NCBI GenBank assembly: GCA_036826475.1
Contig: DAISWG010000012.1
Coordinates: 1 to 64,000 of the forward strand
DNA length: 64,000 bases
DNA from: Miltoncostaea sp036826475
Lineage (GTDB): Bacteria > Actinomycetota > Thermoleophilia > Miltoncostaeales > Miltoncostaeaceae
Reading direction: 5' to 3'
Shown: in pieces, positions 23,191 to 32,090 of the stretch
Layout: the number at the start of each line of letters is the position of its first letter
Position numbering within the stretch: position 1 is the first letter of the stretch
The notes under the pieces: model-generated
Told to the model about the DNA's origin: nothing
What the model saw: only the letters and a program-made list of their open reading frames with translations
Database searches by the model: none
Made by a program: the position numbers and the translations under genes

Positions 23191-24672
23191 GTGCCCCACA
23201 CGAATGAGCCCGGCGACGTCGCCGCAGCCAAGGTCGCGCCGGTCGATCCGCACGTCATCGTGCTGTTCGGCGCGACGGGCGACCTGTCGCGCAGGAAGCT
23301 GATCCCGGGGCTCCTGCACCTCACCCACGCCGGGCTGATGCCGGAGTTCCGCCTGGTCGGGACCGCGCTCGGCGCCATGTCCGACGACGAGTTCCAGACG
23401 TTCGCCCGCGAGGCGTGGGACGAGTTCGGCCGTACCAGCAGCCCGGAGGACAGCGAGGACTGGCAGGAGTTCAGCAACCGGCTGAGCTACATCGACATGA
23501 CCGCCGGCGCCGACGCGCTGGCCGAGAAGGTCCACACCGCCGAGAACGAGCTCGGGGGGCAGCCGCGGAGGCTCCACTACCTGAGCGTCCCGCCGGCGGC
23601 GGCGACCACCGTCATCCAGACGATCCAGGACGCCGGGCTGGCCGCCCGGGCCCGCGTGATCATGGAGAAGCCGTTCGGCACCGACCTGGCCAGCGCCAAG
23701 GAGCTCAACGCCCGCGTGCAGGCCGTGTTCCCCGAGGAGCAGGTGTACCGGATCGATCACTTCCTCGGGAAGGAGGCGGCGCAGAACATCCTGGCCCTGC
23801 GCTTCGCCAACGGCCTGTTCGAGCCGATCTGGAACCGGCATCACATCGACCACATCCAGATCGACGTCCCCGAGACGCTGTCGGTGGGCTCGCGCGCCGG
23901 CTTCTACGAGGCGACCGGGGCATATCGCGACATGATCGTGACGCACCTGTTCCAGGTGCTCGCGTTCACCGCCATGGAGCCGCCGACCGCCCTCGCGCCC
24001 GGCGCGATCGGCGAGGAGAAGACCAAGGTCTTCCGTTCCCTCCAGCCCATCGACCCCGAGCACGTGGTCCGCGGCCAGTACGAGGGCTACCGGGCCGAGG
24101 AGGGCGTCGACCCGGAGTCGGAGACCGAGACGTTCGTGGCCCTGCGCTGCGAGATCGACAACTGGCGCTGGTCGGGGGTGCCGTTCTTCCTGCGCACCGG
24201 CAAGCGGCTCGCGGAGGGGGCGCGGATCATCTCGATCGCGTTCAAGGAGCCGCCGCGGAGCATGTTCCCGATGGACTCCGGCGTCGGCCGCTTCGGGCCC
24301 GACCACCTCACCTTCGACCTGGCGGAGGCGTCGCGGCTGTCGCTGTCGTTCTACGGCAAGCGCCCCGGCCCGGGCATGCGGCTCAACAAGCAGAGCCTCC
24401 AGTTCTCCCTGTCGGAGGACTCGGACCACGTCGACGTGCTCGAGGCGTACGAGCGCCTGATCTACGACGCGATGAGCGGCGACCGCACCCTGTTCGCCGA
24501 CGCGGCCGGCATCGAGCGGTTGTGGGAGATCTCCGAGCCCCTGCTGCGCCAGCCGCCCGACGTGATCCCCTACTTCTCCGGCTCGTGGGGCCCGAAGCAG
24601 ATCCACGGCCTGATCGCGCCGCGGACGTGGCGCCTGCCGTTCGAGCGCAAGTGGCGGGACAAGGTCGCCTAG
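23191..24672 (+). CDS. zwf: Glucose-6-phosphate 1-dehydrogenase
   Basis: The product is 493 residues with the full G6PD signature: the NADP loop VLFGATGDLSRRKLIPGL (about 25-42), EKPFGTDLASAKELN, and the active-site motif YRIDHFLGKEAAQNILALRFAN at about 185-206. Further motifs are QIDVPETLSVGSRAGFYEATGAYRDMIVTHLFQ and FFLRTGKRL. It catalyses the first step of the oxidative pentose phosphate pathway and provides NADPH. The start is GTG 23191. The other pathway enzymes pgi and gnd lie about 19 kb upstream rather than beside it. Confidence 0.97.
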   Translation: MPHTNEPGDVAAAKVAPVDPHVIVLFGATGDLSRRKLIPGLLHLTHAGLMPEFRLVGTALGAMSDDEFQTFAREAWDEFGRTSSPEDSEDWQEFSNRLSYIDMTAGADALAEKVHTAENELGGQPRRLHYLSVPPAAATTVIQTIQDAGLAARARVIMEKPFGTDLASAKELNARVQAVFPEEQVYRIDHFLGKEAAQNILALRFANGLFEPIWNRHHIDHIQIDVPETLSVGSRAGFYEATGAYRDMIVTHLFQVLAFTAMEPPTALAPGAIGEEKTKVFRSLQPIDPEHVVRGQYEGYRAEEGVDPESETETFVALRCEIDNWRWSGVPFFLRTGKRLAEGARIISIAFKEPPRSMFPMDSGVGRFGPDHLTFDLAEASRLSLSFYGKRPGPGMRLNKQSLQFSLSEDSDHVDVLEAYERLIYDAMSGDRTLFADAAGIERLWEISEPLLRQPPDVIPYFSGSWGPKQIHGLIAPRTWRLPFERKWRDKVA

Positions 24673-24772
24673 GACCCCGTCGCCCGCGCGACCCGCCGAC
24701 GGGCCGCGCAGGAGTTCCGCCCCCTCCGTCCAAGCCCCCTGGGGGAACGAACCACCGAGAGGGGGCGAGACC

Positions 24773-25495
24773 GTGAGCAGCCGCACCCGGCCGCCGGTCT
24801 GGGAGACCGACTACGACGAGCGGTACGACGACCGCGACGACTACTACGATGAGGAGCCCGCCCGGCCGCGCGGCGGCCGCCGGCCGCCGCAGCGGCAGAT
24901 CCGCAAGGTGGGCATGCCGATCGTGGGCCTCGCGCTCGCCGGCGGCCTGCTCGTGGGCTACCTGGCCAACTCCGGCGGCGGCGGCACCGTCACCGAGACC
25001 GTGACCGCCACCAAGACGGTCACGGCCGGCCAGGGCGCCGCGGTCGACGGGACGGGCGCCGGCGCGACCGCGTCGGACGCGGCGTCGCGCGCCTCCGTGG
25101 CCCTCGCGGTCCTCAACGGCTCCGGCGAGTCGGGCCTGGCGGCCGCGACCGCCGAGCAGGCGCGCACCCTCGGCTACCAGGACGTGACGGAGGGCAACTC
25201 GCCAGAGCCGGCGACCGCCGACCGGGTGCTCTACCGGCAGGGCGCCGAGGCGGAGGCCCGGCTCGTGGCCACCGACCTCGGCCTGCCCGCGCCGCTCCCG
25301 GCCGCGCAGGACACGGCGGCCAACGCGGAGCCGGCGGCCGACGTCATCGTCGTGCTGGGCGGCACCCAGGGCGGCGCGGCCGCGAGCGGGGCCGCGGCGG
25401 GCGACGGCACCGCGGTGGACGCCACCGGGGTCGACGGCACCGCGGTCGACGGGACCGCGGCGGACGGGACCGCGGCGGACGGGACCACGAACTGA
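24773..25495 (+). CDS. LytR_C-domain membrane protein
   Basis: The product is 240 residues from GTG 24773, with SD GAGAGGGGGCGAG upstream. An acidic Asp/Tyr-rich cytoplasmic start (DERYDDRDDYYDEE) is followed by a basic patch, a transmembrane helix at about 47-65, a Thr/Val linker and a LytR_C domain at about 107-200 (VALAVLNGSGESGLAAATAEQARTLGYQDV, DRVLYRQGAEAEARLVATDLG, DVIVVLGG). The C-terminus is a tandem repeat of five-residue units (DGTAV/DGTAA). LytR_C domains are tied to cell-envelope proteins; the exact role is unknown. Confidence 0.85.
   Translation: MSSRTRPPVWETDYDERYDDRDDYYDEEPARPRGGRRPPQRQIRKVGMPIVGLALAGGLLVGYLANSGGGGTVTETVTATKTVTAGQGAAVDGTGAGATASDAASRASVALAVLNGSGESGLAAATAEQARTLGYQDVTEGNSPEPATADRVLYRQGAEAEARLVATDLGLPAPLPAAQDTAANAEPAADVIVVLGGTQGGAAASGAAAGDGTAVDATGVDGTAVDGTAADGTAADGTTN
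25401..25492 (+). repeat. Coding tandem repeat (15-bp unit) at the end of the LytR_C gene
   Basis: Roughly five to six copies of GGCACCGCGGTCGAC-like 15-bp units encode DGTAV / DGTAA / DATGV repeats. Units differ mainly in third codon positions. Copy number may vary between strains. Confidence 0.7.
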
Positions 25496-25697
25496 TCGGA
25501 TCCTGACGTCCGAGGACCCGCTCGCCCCGGACCGCGCGTCCCGGGACGGGCGGGTCCCGACCCACCCGGCGTTCGCGTCCCGCCTGCCGGCCCCGCCGCC
25601 GGGGGTTCACCCGGGCGAATCGTCCCCGGCGGGCTCGCGACCCGGCCCCACCCGGTCCACCATCGACGCGACCGGGAAGGCGTCAGGGGGGCGGGGC

Positions 25698-28040
25698 ATG
25701 GCCAGGCAGTTCGCGGGCAGCATCGACATCGACGTGCGGAAGTCGGTGCCCGACTGGGAGCCGTACGTGCAGCCGGCGGCGCCGCCCGGCGCGCCGAACG
25801 TGGTCTACATCGTGCTCGACGACGTGGGCTACTCGTCCATGGAGCCGTGGGGCGGGCTCATCGACACGCCCAACATCAACCGCCTGGCCGAGCGCGGCCT
25901 GACCTACACCAACTTCCACACCACCGCGCTCTGCTCGCCCACGCGGTCGTCGCTGCTCACGGGCCGCAACCACACCACCAACGGCATGGCGTGCATCGCC
26001 GAGGCCACCACCGGGTTCCCGAACGGCAACGGCCACATCCCGTTCGAGTGCGCCACCATGGCCGAGGTGCTGGGCGAGCGCGGGTGGAACACCTACATGC
26101 TCGGCAAGTGGCACCTGGTGGCCGCGGACGAGATGAACCTGGCGTCCACCAAGCGCAACTGGCCGGTGGGGCGCGGCTTCGAGCGGTTCTACGGGTTCCT
26201 CGGCGGCGAGACCAACCAGTGGTATCCGGACCTCGTCTACGACAACCACCCGGTGGAGCAGCCGGCGATGCCCGAGGACGGCTACCACCTGACCACCGAC
26301 CTCACCGACAAGGCGATCGAGTTCATCCGCGACGCCAAGGTCATCGCGCCCGACAAGCCGTTCTTCATGTACTTCGCGCCCGGCGCCTGCCACGCCCCGC
26401 ACCACGCGCCGCCCGAGTGGATCGAGCGCTACCGGGGCCGGTTCGACATGGGGTACGAGGCCTACCGCGAGCTGGTGTTCGAGCGCCAGAAGGCGCTCGG
26501 GATCTTCCCCGCCGACGCCGAGCTGTCGCCGCTCAACCCCTACGAGGGCGAGACGAGCCCCGAGGGGCTGCCGTGGCCGGCGCTCGACGTGGTGCGGCCA
26601 TGGGCGACGCTGTCGGACGACGAGCGGCGGCTCTTCGCGCGGATGGCCGAGGTCTTCGCCGCGTTCCTCTCCCACACCGACCACGAGATCGGGCGCCTGC
26701 TCGACTTCCTGGAGCAGTCCGGGCAGCTGGAGAACACCATCGTCGTGCTCGTGTCCGACAACGGCGCCAGCGCGGAGGGCGGCCCCAACGGGTCGGTCAA
26801 CGAGAACAAGTTCTTCAACGGCATCCCCGACACGCTCGAGGAGAACCTGGCCTCCATCGACGAGCTCGGCTCGCCCTCGACCTACAACCACTACCCCACC
26901 GGCTGGGCGTGGGCGTTCAACACGCCGTTCAAGCTGTGGAAGCGGTACAACTTCGAGGGCGGCGTGGCCGACCCGCTCGTCATCTCCTGGCCGCGCGGGA
27001 TCGCCGCCGGCGGTGAGCTGCGGAAGCAGTTCATGCACGCCACCGACGTGGTCCCCACGCTGTACGACCTGATCGACGTGCAGCTGCCGGAGGTGGTGAA
27101 GGGCTTCCCGCAGGTGCCCCTGGAGGGCGTCAGCTTCCGCCCGACGCTCGCGGGCGCGGACGTCCCGACGCCCAAGGAGGAGGCCTTCTTCTCCATGCTC
27201 GGCTCGCGGGCGGTGTGGCACCGCGGGTGGAAGGCCGTGAGCGTGCACCCCACGATCGCCGGCTGGGGGCACTTCGAGGAGGACCGCTGGGAGCTGTACC
27301 ACGTCGACGAGGACCCCACGGAGTGCCGGGACCTGGCCGGCGAGCAACCGGAGCGGCTGCGCGACATGGTGAACCGCTGGTACCACCTGGCCGGGAGGTA
27401 CAACGGGCTGCCGCTCGACGACCGCACCGCCGTGGAGGTGTTGGCCGACCCCACCCGGCCCCAGGTGGCGCCCCCGCGCGACCGCTACGTCTACTGGCCG
27501 GACACCGCGGAGGTGCCTGAGAGCGCCTCGGTGAACATCCGCAACCGCAGCTTCAGCCTCGCCGTCGACGTGGACGTCGCGTCCCCGGATGCCGAGGGCG
27601 TGCTGTTCTCGCACGGCTCGGCCTTCGGCGGGCACGCCCTGTACCTGCGGGACCGCCGCCTCGTCTACGTCTACAACTTCGTCGGCAGCCGGTTGCAGGT
27701 CATCCGCTCCGACCGCGACGTGCCGGCCGGGAGGGTGATGCTCGGCGCCTCCTTCGTGCGGGAGGGCGAGGCCATGCCGGCGTCCGGCACCCTGACCCTC
27801 TTCATCGACGACGAGGCCGTCGGCAGCGGGCCGATCATCACGCAGCCCGGCTACTTCTCCCTGGTCGGCGAGGGGCTCAACGTCGGGAAGGACCCGGGAT
27901 CCCCGGTCACCGACGACTACCCGGGCGCGGCGCCATACGCCTTCGCGGGCGGCACGATCGCGAACGTGGTCATCGACGTGTCCGGCGAGCCGTACGTGGA
28001 CCTCGAGTCCGAGGCGCGCATGATGATGAAGCGCGAGTAG
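25698..28040 (+). CDS. Arylsulfatase (type I, formylglycine-dependent)
   Basis: A 780-residue sulfatase. The metal-binding start is NVVYIVLDDVGYSSMEPWGG (about 34-53), and the formylglycine signature CSPTRSSLLTGRN places the modified cysteine at residue 79. Further motifs are GWNTYMLGKWHL, NQWYPDLVYD, PFFMYFAPGACHAPHHAPPEW and VLVSDNGASAEGG. It lacks an obvious signal peptide, so it may act in the cytoplasm or be exported otherwise. The C-terminal ~200 residues form an extra beta-rich region, as in the large AtsA-like mycobacterial type. It should hydrolyse sulfate esters; the substrate is unknown. Confidence 0.93.
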   Translation: MARQFAGSIDIDVRKSVPDWEPYVQPAAPPGAPNVVYIVLDDVGYSSMEPWGGLIDTPNINRLAERGLTYTNFHTTALCSPTRSSLLTGRNHTTNGMACIAEATTGFPNGNGHIPFECATMAEVLGERGWNTYMLGKWHLVAADEMNLASTKRNWPVGRGFERFYGFLGGETNQWYPDLVYDNHPVEQPAMPEDGYHLTTDLTDKAIEFIRDAKVIAPDKPFFMYFAPGACHAPHHAPPEWIERYRGRFDMGYEAYRELVFERQKALGIFPADAELSPLNPYEGETSPEGLPWPALDVVRPWATLSDDERRLFARMAEVFAAFLSHTDHEIGRLLDFLEQSGQLENTIVVLVSDNGASAEGGPNGSVNENKFFNGIPDTLEENLASIDELGSPSTYNHYPTGWAWAFNTPFKLWKRYNFEGGVADPLVISWPRGIAAGGELRKQFMHATDVVPTLYDLIDVQLPEVVKGFPQVPLEGVSFRPTLAGADVPTPKEEAFFSMLGSRAVWHRGWKAVSVHPTIAGWGHFEEDRWELYHVDEDPTECRDLAGEQPERLRDMVNRWYHLAGRYNGLPLDDRTAVEVLADPTRPQVAPPRDRYVYWPDTAEVPESASVNIRNRSFSLAVDVDVASPDAEGVLFSHGSAFGGHALYLRDRRLVYVYNFVGSRLQVIRSDRDVPAGRVMLGASFVREGEAMPASGTLTLFIDDEAVGSGPIITQPGYFSLVGEGLNVGKDPGSPVTDDYPGAAPYAFAGGTIANVVIDVSGEPYVDLESEARMMMKRE

Positions 28041-28051
28041 CCACGGCCGGC

Positions 28052-28081
28052 GGCCGGCGGGGCCCGGAGGCCCCGCCGGCC
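28052..28081. terminator. Strong bidirectional hairpin terminator
   Basis: GGCCGGCGGGGCC (28052-28064) and GGCCCCGCCGGCC (28069-28081) form a perfect 13-bp stem with a 4-base loop. It lies 11 bases after the sulfatase stop and before the convergent MFS gene. Confidence 0.75.
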
Positions 28082-28083
28082 AT

Positions 28084-28166
28084 CGCGGACCGATCCCGCC
28101 GGGCAGCACGCCCTCTTGAGCGGGGCGTGCGGCTCGCTTCGCTCGCATTGGCCCGGCGGGAATTCG
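28084..28166 (-). repeat. REP-like palindromic element, copy C
   Basis: The element has the same plan as copies A and B. The outer repeat is GATCCCGCCGGGC / GCCCGGCGGGAATTC, the core is GCTCGCTTCGCTCGC, and the inner stem GCACGCCC / GGGCGTGC is again fully paired with its own sequence. It fills the gap between the sulfatase terminator and the MFS stop. Confidence 0.8.
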
Positions 28167-28191
28167 CGTTCCGCGAGAGATGGGCGGCGCC

Positions 28192-29631
28192 TCAAGCGGC
28201 TCGCTCCAGCTCGCCCTCGCGCACCGGGCGCGGCCGGAAGCGCAGGCTCACCGCCGCGACGCCGAGTAGCGCAACGACCAGCGACACCAGGAGCGCCGGC
28301 TTGAACCCGTCCAGGAGCCCCTCGGCGCCCGCGGACGGGTCGGTGTACGCGGAGTTCACCGCCGTCACCACCGCCAGGGCCAGCGCGCCGCCGAACTGGA
28401 AGCTCGTGTTCACGAGCCCGCCGGCCAGCCCCTGCTCGTGCGGGGCGATGCCGTTGGTGGCGGCGATGTTCAGCGGGCCGTACGCCAGGGCGAAGCCCAG
28501 GCCGGCCAGCAGCATCGTCGGCAGCATCGCGATCCAGTACGGCGAGTCGATGCCGATCGGCAGGAACAGGGCGTAGCCGGCCGCCGCCGACCCGAGGCCC
28601 AGCGCGATGAGCCGCGTGGTGCCCAGCCGGCCGATGAGCGGCCCGAGGCGCGGCGCCAGCAGCATCACCACCAGGCCGCCGGGGAAGATCGCCAGGCCCG
28701 TCTCGAGCGGCGACCACCCGCGCGCCTGCTGCATGTACAGCGTGGCGATGAACTGGAAGCCCACCCAGCTGCCGAACAGCGCCATCGCCCCCAGGTTGGC
28801 CCGCACCAGGGCGGACGAGCGCAGGATGCCGAGGCGCACGAGCGGCTGGGCGGTGCGGTGCTCGATCGCGACGAAGGCCGACATGAGGGCGACGACGCCG
28901 GCGAGCGACAGCAGCGTCTGGGCCGATGCCCAGCCCACGTCGGGGGCCTCCACCACCGTGTAGACCAGCAGGAGCATCCCGGCGGTGATCGCCGCCGCGC
29001 CCGGCAGGTCGAAGCCGCGGCGCGCGCCGGCGGGGGCCCGGCCGGGGTCGGGGACCAGGCGGATCGCCGCCGCGAGGGTCGCCAGGGCGACGGGGACGGG
29101 CAGCAGGAACACCCACCGCCAGCCGATCTCCGTGAGCAGCCCGCCGATCACGAGGCCCAGCGAGAAGCCGGTCGCGCCGGTGGCGGTGTATACGGCGATC
29201 GCCTTGTTGCGGGCGGGGCCCTCGGCGAAGCTCGTGGTGATGATGGACAGGCCGGCCGGCGCCGTGAACGCCGCGGACACGCCCTTGATGAAGCGCGTGA
29301 TCACCAGCAGCGTGCCGTCGTCCACCAGGCCGCCGAGCAGCGACGCGACGGCGAAGACGCCGAGGGAGATCAGGAACACGCGGCGGCGCCCGAGCAGGTC
29401 GGCGGCGCGGCCGCCGAGCAGCAGGAAGCCGCCGTAGCCCAGCACGTAGGCGCTCACCACCCACTGGAGGCTGCCGGTGGACATGGACAGGTCGGACGAG
29501 ATGGACGGCAGCGCGACGCCGACCATCGACACGTCGAGCGCGTCGAGGAACAGGGCGCTGCAGAGCACGAGCAGCGCGCCCCAGGCGCGCCGGTCGAGAC
29601 TCGCGGATGCCGGTGGTGCGGCGGTGGTCAT
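28192..29631 (-). CDS. MFS drug-efflux transporter, DHA2 (EmrB/QacA) family
   Basis: The protein has 479 residues with about 14 predicted membrane helices. DHA2 hallmarks are LFLDALDVSMVGVALPSISSDL in helix 1, SLQWVVSAYVLGYGGFLLLGGRAADLLGRRRVF (motif A loop) and GATGFSLGLVIGGLLTEIGWRWVFLLPVPVA (motif C plus WRW). It should export drugs or toxic organics by proton antiport. It is transcribed divergently from an ArsR-family regulator, and the 83-base intergenic region carries two dyad sites, so repression by that regulator is likely. Confidence 0.9.
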   Translation of the reverse strand: MTTAAPPASASLDRRAWGALLVLCSALFLDALDVSMVGVALPSISSDLSMSTGSLQWVVSAYVLGYGGFLLLGGRAADLLGRRRVFLISLGVFAVASLLGGLVDDGTLLVITRFIKGVSAAFTAPAGLSIITTSFAEGPARNKAIAVYTATGATGFSLGLVIGGLLTEIGWRWVFLLPVPVALATLAAAIRLVPDPGRAPAGARRGFDLPGAAAITAGMLLLVYTVVEAPDVGWASAQTLLSLAGVVALMSAFVAIEHRTAQPLVRLGILRSSALVRANLGAMALFGSWVGFQFIATLYMQQARGWSPLETGLAIFPGGLVVMLLAPRLGPLIGRLGTTRLIALGLGSAAAGYALFLPIGIDSPYWIAMLPTMLLAGLGFALAYGPLNIAATNGIAPHEQGLAGGLVNTSFQFGGALALAVVTAVNSAYTDPSAGAEGLLDGFKPALLVSLVVALLGVAAVSLRFRPRPVREGELERAA

Positions 29632-29650
29632 GGTCTGGGCGCTCCCCGTG

Positions 29651-29713
29651 GTAAGGTTCGATGGCTACCGAACGACGAGCACCGTACGCCATTGTTCGAT
29701 CTACGTCAAACAT
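29651..29713. promoter_or_regulatory. Divergent promoter/operator region for MFS and ArsR genes
   Basis: Two related imperfect dyads are present: GTTCGATGGCTACCGAAC beginning about 29656, and GTTCGATCTACGTCAAAC beginning about 29694. Both share the GTTCGAT half-site and lie about 38 bases apart between the divergent genes. They are the likely operators of the ArsR-family regulator. Confidence 0.5.
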
Positions 29714-29714
29714 C

Positions 29715-30056
29715 ATGCGAGGACGTGTGACGCCCCCCAGTCCCGCCCCGCCGCCCGACATGGACCTGGTCACCGTGCTCCAGGCGCTCTCGGATCCCGT
29801 GCGGCTGGAGATCGTGCGCCAGCTCGCCGGCTGCACCGCCGACGCCGCCAAGACCTGCGGCCAGATCGAGCTCGACGTGTCCAAGTCGACCGCGAGCCAC
29901 CACCTGAAGACGCTCCGCAGCGCGGGCATCCTGGCCGAGCGCGAGGAGGGCACCCGCAAGTTCACGTGGCTCCGCAAGGCGGAGATGGAGGAGCGCTTCC
30001 CCGGCCTCCTCGCGTCGGTCCTGAACGCCGCCGCGAAGGACGAGGCCGCGGCCTGA
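29715..30056 (+). CDS. ArsR-family transcriptional regulator
   Basis: The product is 113 residues from ATG 29715 (GTG 29727 is an alternative). The winged helix-turn-helix is clear: VLQALSDPVRLEIVRQLAGC, TCGQIELDVSKSTASHHLKTLRSAGILAEREEGTRKFTWL. Cysteines at the end of the first helix pair (AGC...KTCG) could be ligand or redox sensors but do not form the canonical ArsR CxC metal site. It faces the MFS efflux gene and should repress it. A longer frame from 29661 would run through the operator, so it is not used. Confidence 0.88.
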   Translation: MRGRVTPPSPAPPPDMDLVTVLQALSDPVRLEIVRQLAGCTADAAKTCGQIELDVSKSTASHHLKTLRSAGILAEREEGTRKFTWLRKAEMEERFPGLLASVLNAAAKDEAAA

Positions 30057-30131
30057 CGCCCTGTCGCCCCGGCGACGGCCGTCCCCGCCGGTAGCGTCCC
30101 CGGCGACAGGCGTCGGGCCGAAGGGGGCGGG

Positions 30132-30464
30132 ATGTCGGAGATCACGGTGCTGGTGAGCGCCCGGGCGAAGCCGGGGCATGGCGCGGAGCTGCTCGACATG
30201 TACGGCGAGCTGGCGGCCGCGACCCACGCGGAGGCCGGGTGCATCGCGTTCACCCTCCACCGGGGGCTCGACGATCACGACGTGATCGCGCTCGTGGAGC
30301 GGTGGACGTCGAAGGAGGCGCTCGACGCGCACCTCCGGTCGCCGCACGTGACGAGCTTCCGCCGGGACGCGGCCGAGCTGGCGGACGGGCCCAGCACCAT
30401 CACGATCGCCCAGCCCGTGCCCTCCGGCGACCCGGCCAAGGGGCTGCTCTCCGGCACGGGCTAA
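30132..30464 (+). CDS. Antibiotic biosynthesis monooxygenase (ABM) family protein
   Basis: A 110-residue protein with the ABM dimeric ferredoxin-like fold: ITVLVSARAKPGHGAELLDMYGELAAATHAEAGCIAFTLHRGLDD, VIALVERWTSKEALDAHLRSPHVTSF. The pattern EAGCIAF..H and VERW.SKEALDAHL is typical of YgiN-like quinol monooxygenases or small aromatic-oxidising members. The substrate is unknown. The SD AAGGGGGCGGG is adjacent to the ATG, and TAGCGT at 30092 is a plausible -10. Its stop codon forms part of the -35 of the next promoter. Confidence 0.82.
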   Translation: MSEITVLVSARAKPGHGAELLDMYGELAAATHAEAGCIAFTLHRGLDDHDVIALVERWTSKEALDAHLRSPHVTSFRRDAAELADGPSTITIAQPVPSGDPAKGLLSGTG

Positions 30465-30488
30465 GGACCCGGGCGCCGCTGCCGATGG
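30461..30488 (+). promoter_or_regulatory. FliA/SigD-type promoter of the fdtA sugar operon
   Basis: CTAAG at 30461-30465 and GCCGATGG at 30481-30488 have the same 15-base spacing as the flagellar promoters. The ATG follows seven bases after the -10, so the first gene may be leaderless or nearly so. Confidence 0.62.
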
Positions 30489-30495
30489 GAGGCGC

Positions 30496-30972
30496 ATGGG
30501 TCTCCAGCTCATCGGCGGCGGTCCCCGCGGGGCCGCGTCCGAGGCCACCGTCGGCGCAGGCCCCCACGGCCCCGTACGGGTGATCGCGTTGCCCCGGGTC
30601 GCCGACCCCCGGGGCAACCTGACCTTCATCGAGTCGGGGCGGCACGTCCCGTTCGAGTGCCGGCGGGTCTTCTACCTGTACGACGTCCCCGGCGGCGAGG
30701 ACCGCGGCGGGCACGCCCACCGCGAGCTCCAGCAGCTGGTGATCGCCGCGTCCGGCAGCTTCGACGTCACCGTCGACGATGGCGCCGTCCGGCGCACGTA
30801 CCAGCTCAACCGCTCCTACGCGGGGCTCTACATGCCGCCGATGGTGTGGGGGCAGCTCACCAACTTCTCGTCCGGATCCGTCGCCCTGGTGCTCGCCTCC
30901 GAGCACTACGACGAGGCCGACTACTACCGGGAGTACGACGAGTGGGCGGCCGTCGTGCGCGGCGCCGCGTGA
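30496..30972 (+). CDS. FdtA/QdtA-like sugar 3,4-ketoisomerase (WxcM-like cupin)
   Basis: A 158-residue cupin of the WxcM/FdtA family: IALPRVADPRGNLTFIESGRHVPFECRRVFYLYDVPGGEDRGGHAHRELQQLVIAASGSFDVTVDDG, then YMPPMVWGQLTNFSSGSVALVLASEHYDEADYYREYDEW. Such enzymes convert a dTDP-4-keto-6-deoxyglucose to the 3-keto isomer. The aminotransferase that follows with a 4-base overlap would then make a 3-amino-3,6-dideoxy sugar. I infer a Fuc3N/Qui3N-type product; the exact stereochemistry cannot be told from sequence. Confidence 0.85.
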   Translation: MGLQLIGGGPRGAASEATVGAGPHGPVRVIALPRVADPRGNLTFIESGRHVPFECRRVFYLYDVPGGEDRGGHAHRELQQLVIAASGSFDVTVDDGAVRRTYQLNRSYAGLYMPPMVWGQLTNFSSGSVALVLASEHYDEADYYREYDEWAAVVRGAA

Positions 30973-32090
30973 CCGTCGGCGCGCCGCCGCGGGTGCCGTT
31001 CCTGGACCTGCTGGCCACCTACACCGAGCTGCGCGACGAGCTCGACGGCGCGGCCTCCCGCGTCCTCGGTGGGGGCTGGTACGTGCTGGGGGCCGAGGTC
31101 GCGCGGTTCGAGGAGGCGTGGGCCGCCCACACCGGCACCGCGCACTGCGTGGGCGTCGCCTCCGGGCTCGACGCGCTGCACCTCGCGCTCGTCGCGATGG
31201 GCGTCGGTGAGGGGGACGAGGTCGTCGTCCCCTCCAACACGTACATCGCCACCTGGCTGGCGATCACCCGCGCCGGCGCCGTCGTGGCGCCCGTCGAGCC
31301 GGACCCCCGGACCTCCAACATCGACCCGGCGCGGATCGAGGCGGCCATCGGCCCGCGCACCCGCGCGATCCTGCCCGTGCACCTGTACGGCCGTCCCGCC
31401 GAGATGGACGCGATCCGCGACATCGCCGGGCGCCGCGGCCTGCTGGTGCTGGAGGACGCCGCCCAGGCGCACGGGGCCCGCCACCGCGGGGCCCCCGTCG
31501 GCGGCCTCGGGCACGCGGCGGCGTGGAGCTTCTACCCGAGCAAGAACCTGGGGGCCTTCGGCGACGGCGGCGCGGTCACCACCGACGATCCCGCCATCGC
31601 GGCGCGGCTGCGCACGCTGCGCAACTACGGCTCCACCGCGAAGTACGTGAACCGCGAGCGGGGGTTCAACAGCCGCCTGGACGAGCTCCAGGCCGCCCTG
31701 CTCAGCGAGAAGCTCGCGGTGCTGGACGAGTGGAACGCGCGCCGGCGCGCCATCGCCGCCCGCTACCTGGACGGGCTGGCCGGCGAGCCGCTGGCCCTGC
31801 CGGCCGACGACCCCGGCCACGCCTGGCACGTCTTCGCCGTCCACACGCCGCGGCGCGACGCGCTGGCCGCCCATCTGGCGGACCAGGGGATCGGCACCCT
31901 CGTGCACTACCCGATCCCGCCGCACCTGCAGGAGGCCTACCGCGACCTGGGGATGGGCGAGGGCGACCTGCCCATCGCCGAGCGCCTCGCCCGGGAGGCG
32001 CTGTCCCTGCCGATGGGCACGCACCTGCGGACCGGCGACGCCGAACGGGTGATCGCGGCCGTCCGCGGGTTCCTCCGCGCCGATGGCTGA
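30969..32090 (+). CDS. DegT/DnrJ/EryC1-family sugar aminotransferase (FdtB/QdtB-like)
   Basis: The product is 373 residues from GTG 30969. PLP-fold motifs are VPFLDLLATYTELRDELDGA at the start, GTAHCVGVASGLDALHLAL, VVPSNTYIATWLAI, VHLYGRPAEMDAI, VLEDAAQAHGA, the lysine-bearing SFYPSKNLGAFGDGGAV and GFNSRLDELQAALL. It should aminate the 3-keto sugar made by the preceding ketoisomerase. It overlaps both neighbours (GTGA at the start, eight bases at the end), so translation is coupled. Confidence 0.92.
   Translation: MTVGAPPRVPFLDLLATYTELRDELDGAASRVLGGGWYVLGAEVARFEEAWAAHTGTAHCVGVASGLDALHLALVAMGVGEGDEVVVPSNTYIATWLAITRAGAVVAPVEPDPRTSNIDPARIEAAIGPRTRAILPVHLYGRPAEMDAIRDIAGRRGLLVLEDAAQAHGARHRGAPVGGLGHAAAWSFYPSKNLGAFGDGGAVTTDDPAIAARLRTLRNYGSTAKYVNRERGFNSRLDELQAALLSEKLAVLDEWNARRRAIAARYLDGLAGEPLALPADDPGHAWHVFAVHTPRRDALAAHLADQGIGTLVHYPIPPHLQEAYRDLGMGEGDLPIAERLAREALSLPMGTHLRTGDAERVIAAVRGFLRADG

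Noticed and set aside
25683..28148. Minus-strand frame opposite the sulfatase, starting at the MRAKRA repeat
   Set aside because: It is antisense to a clear arylsulfatase. Its start lies in the palindromic repeat copy C.
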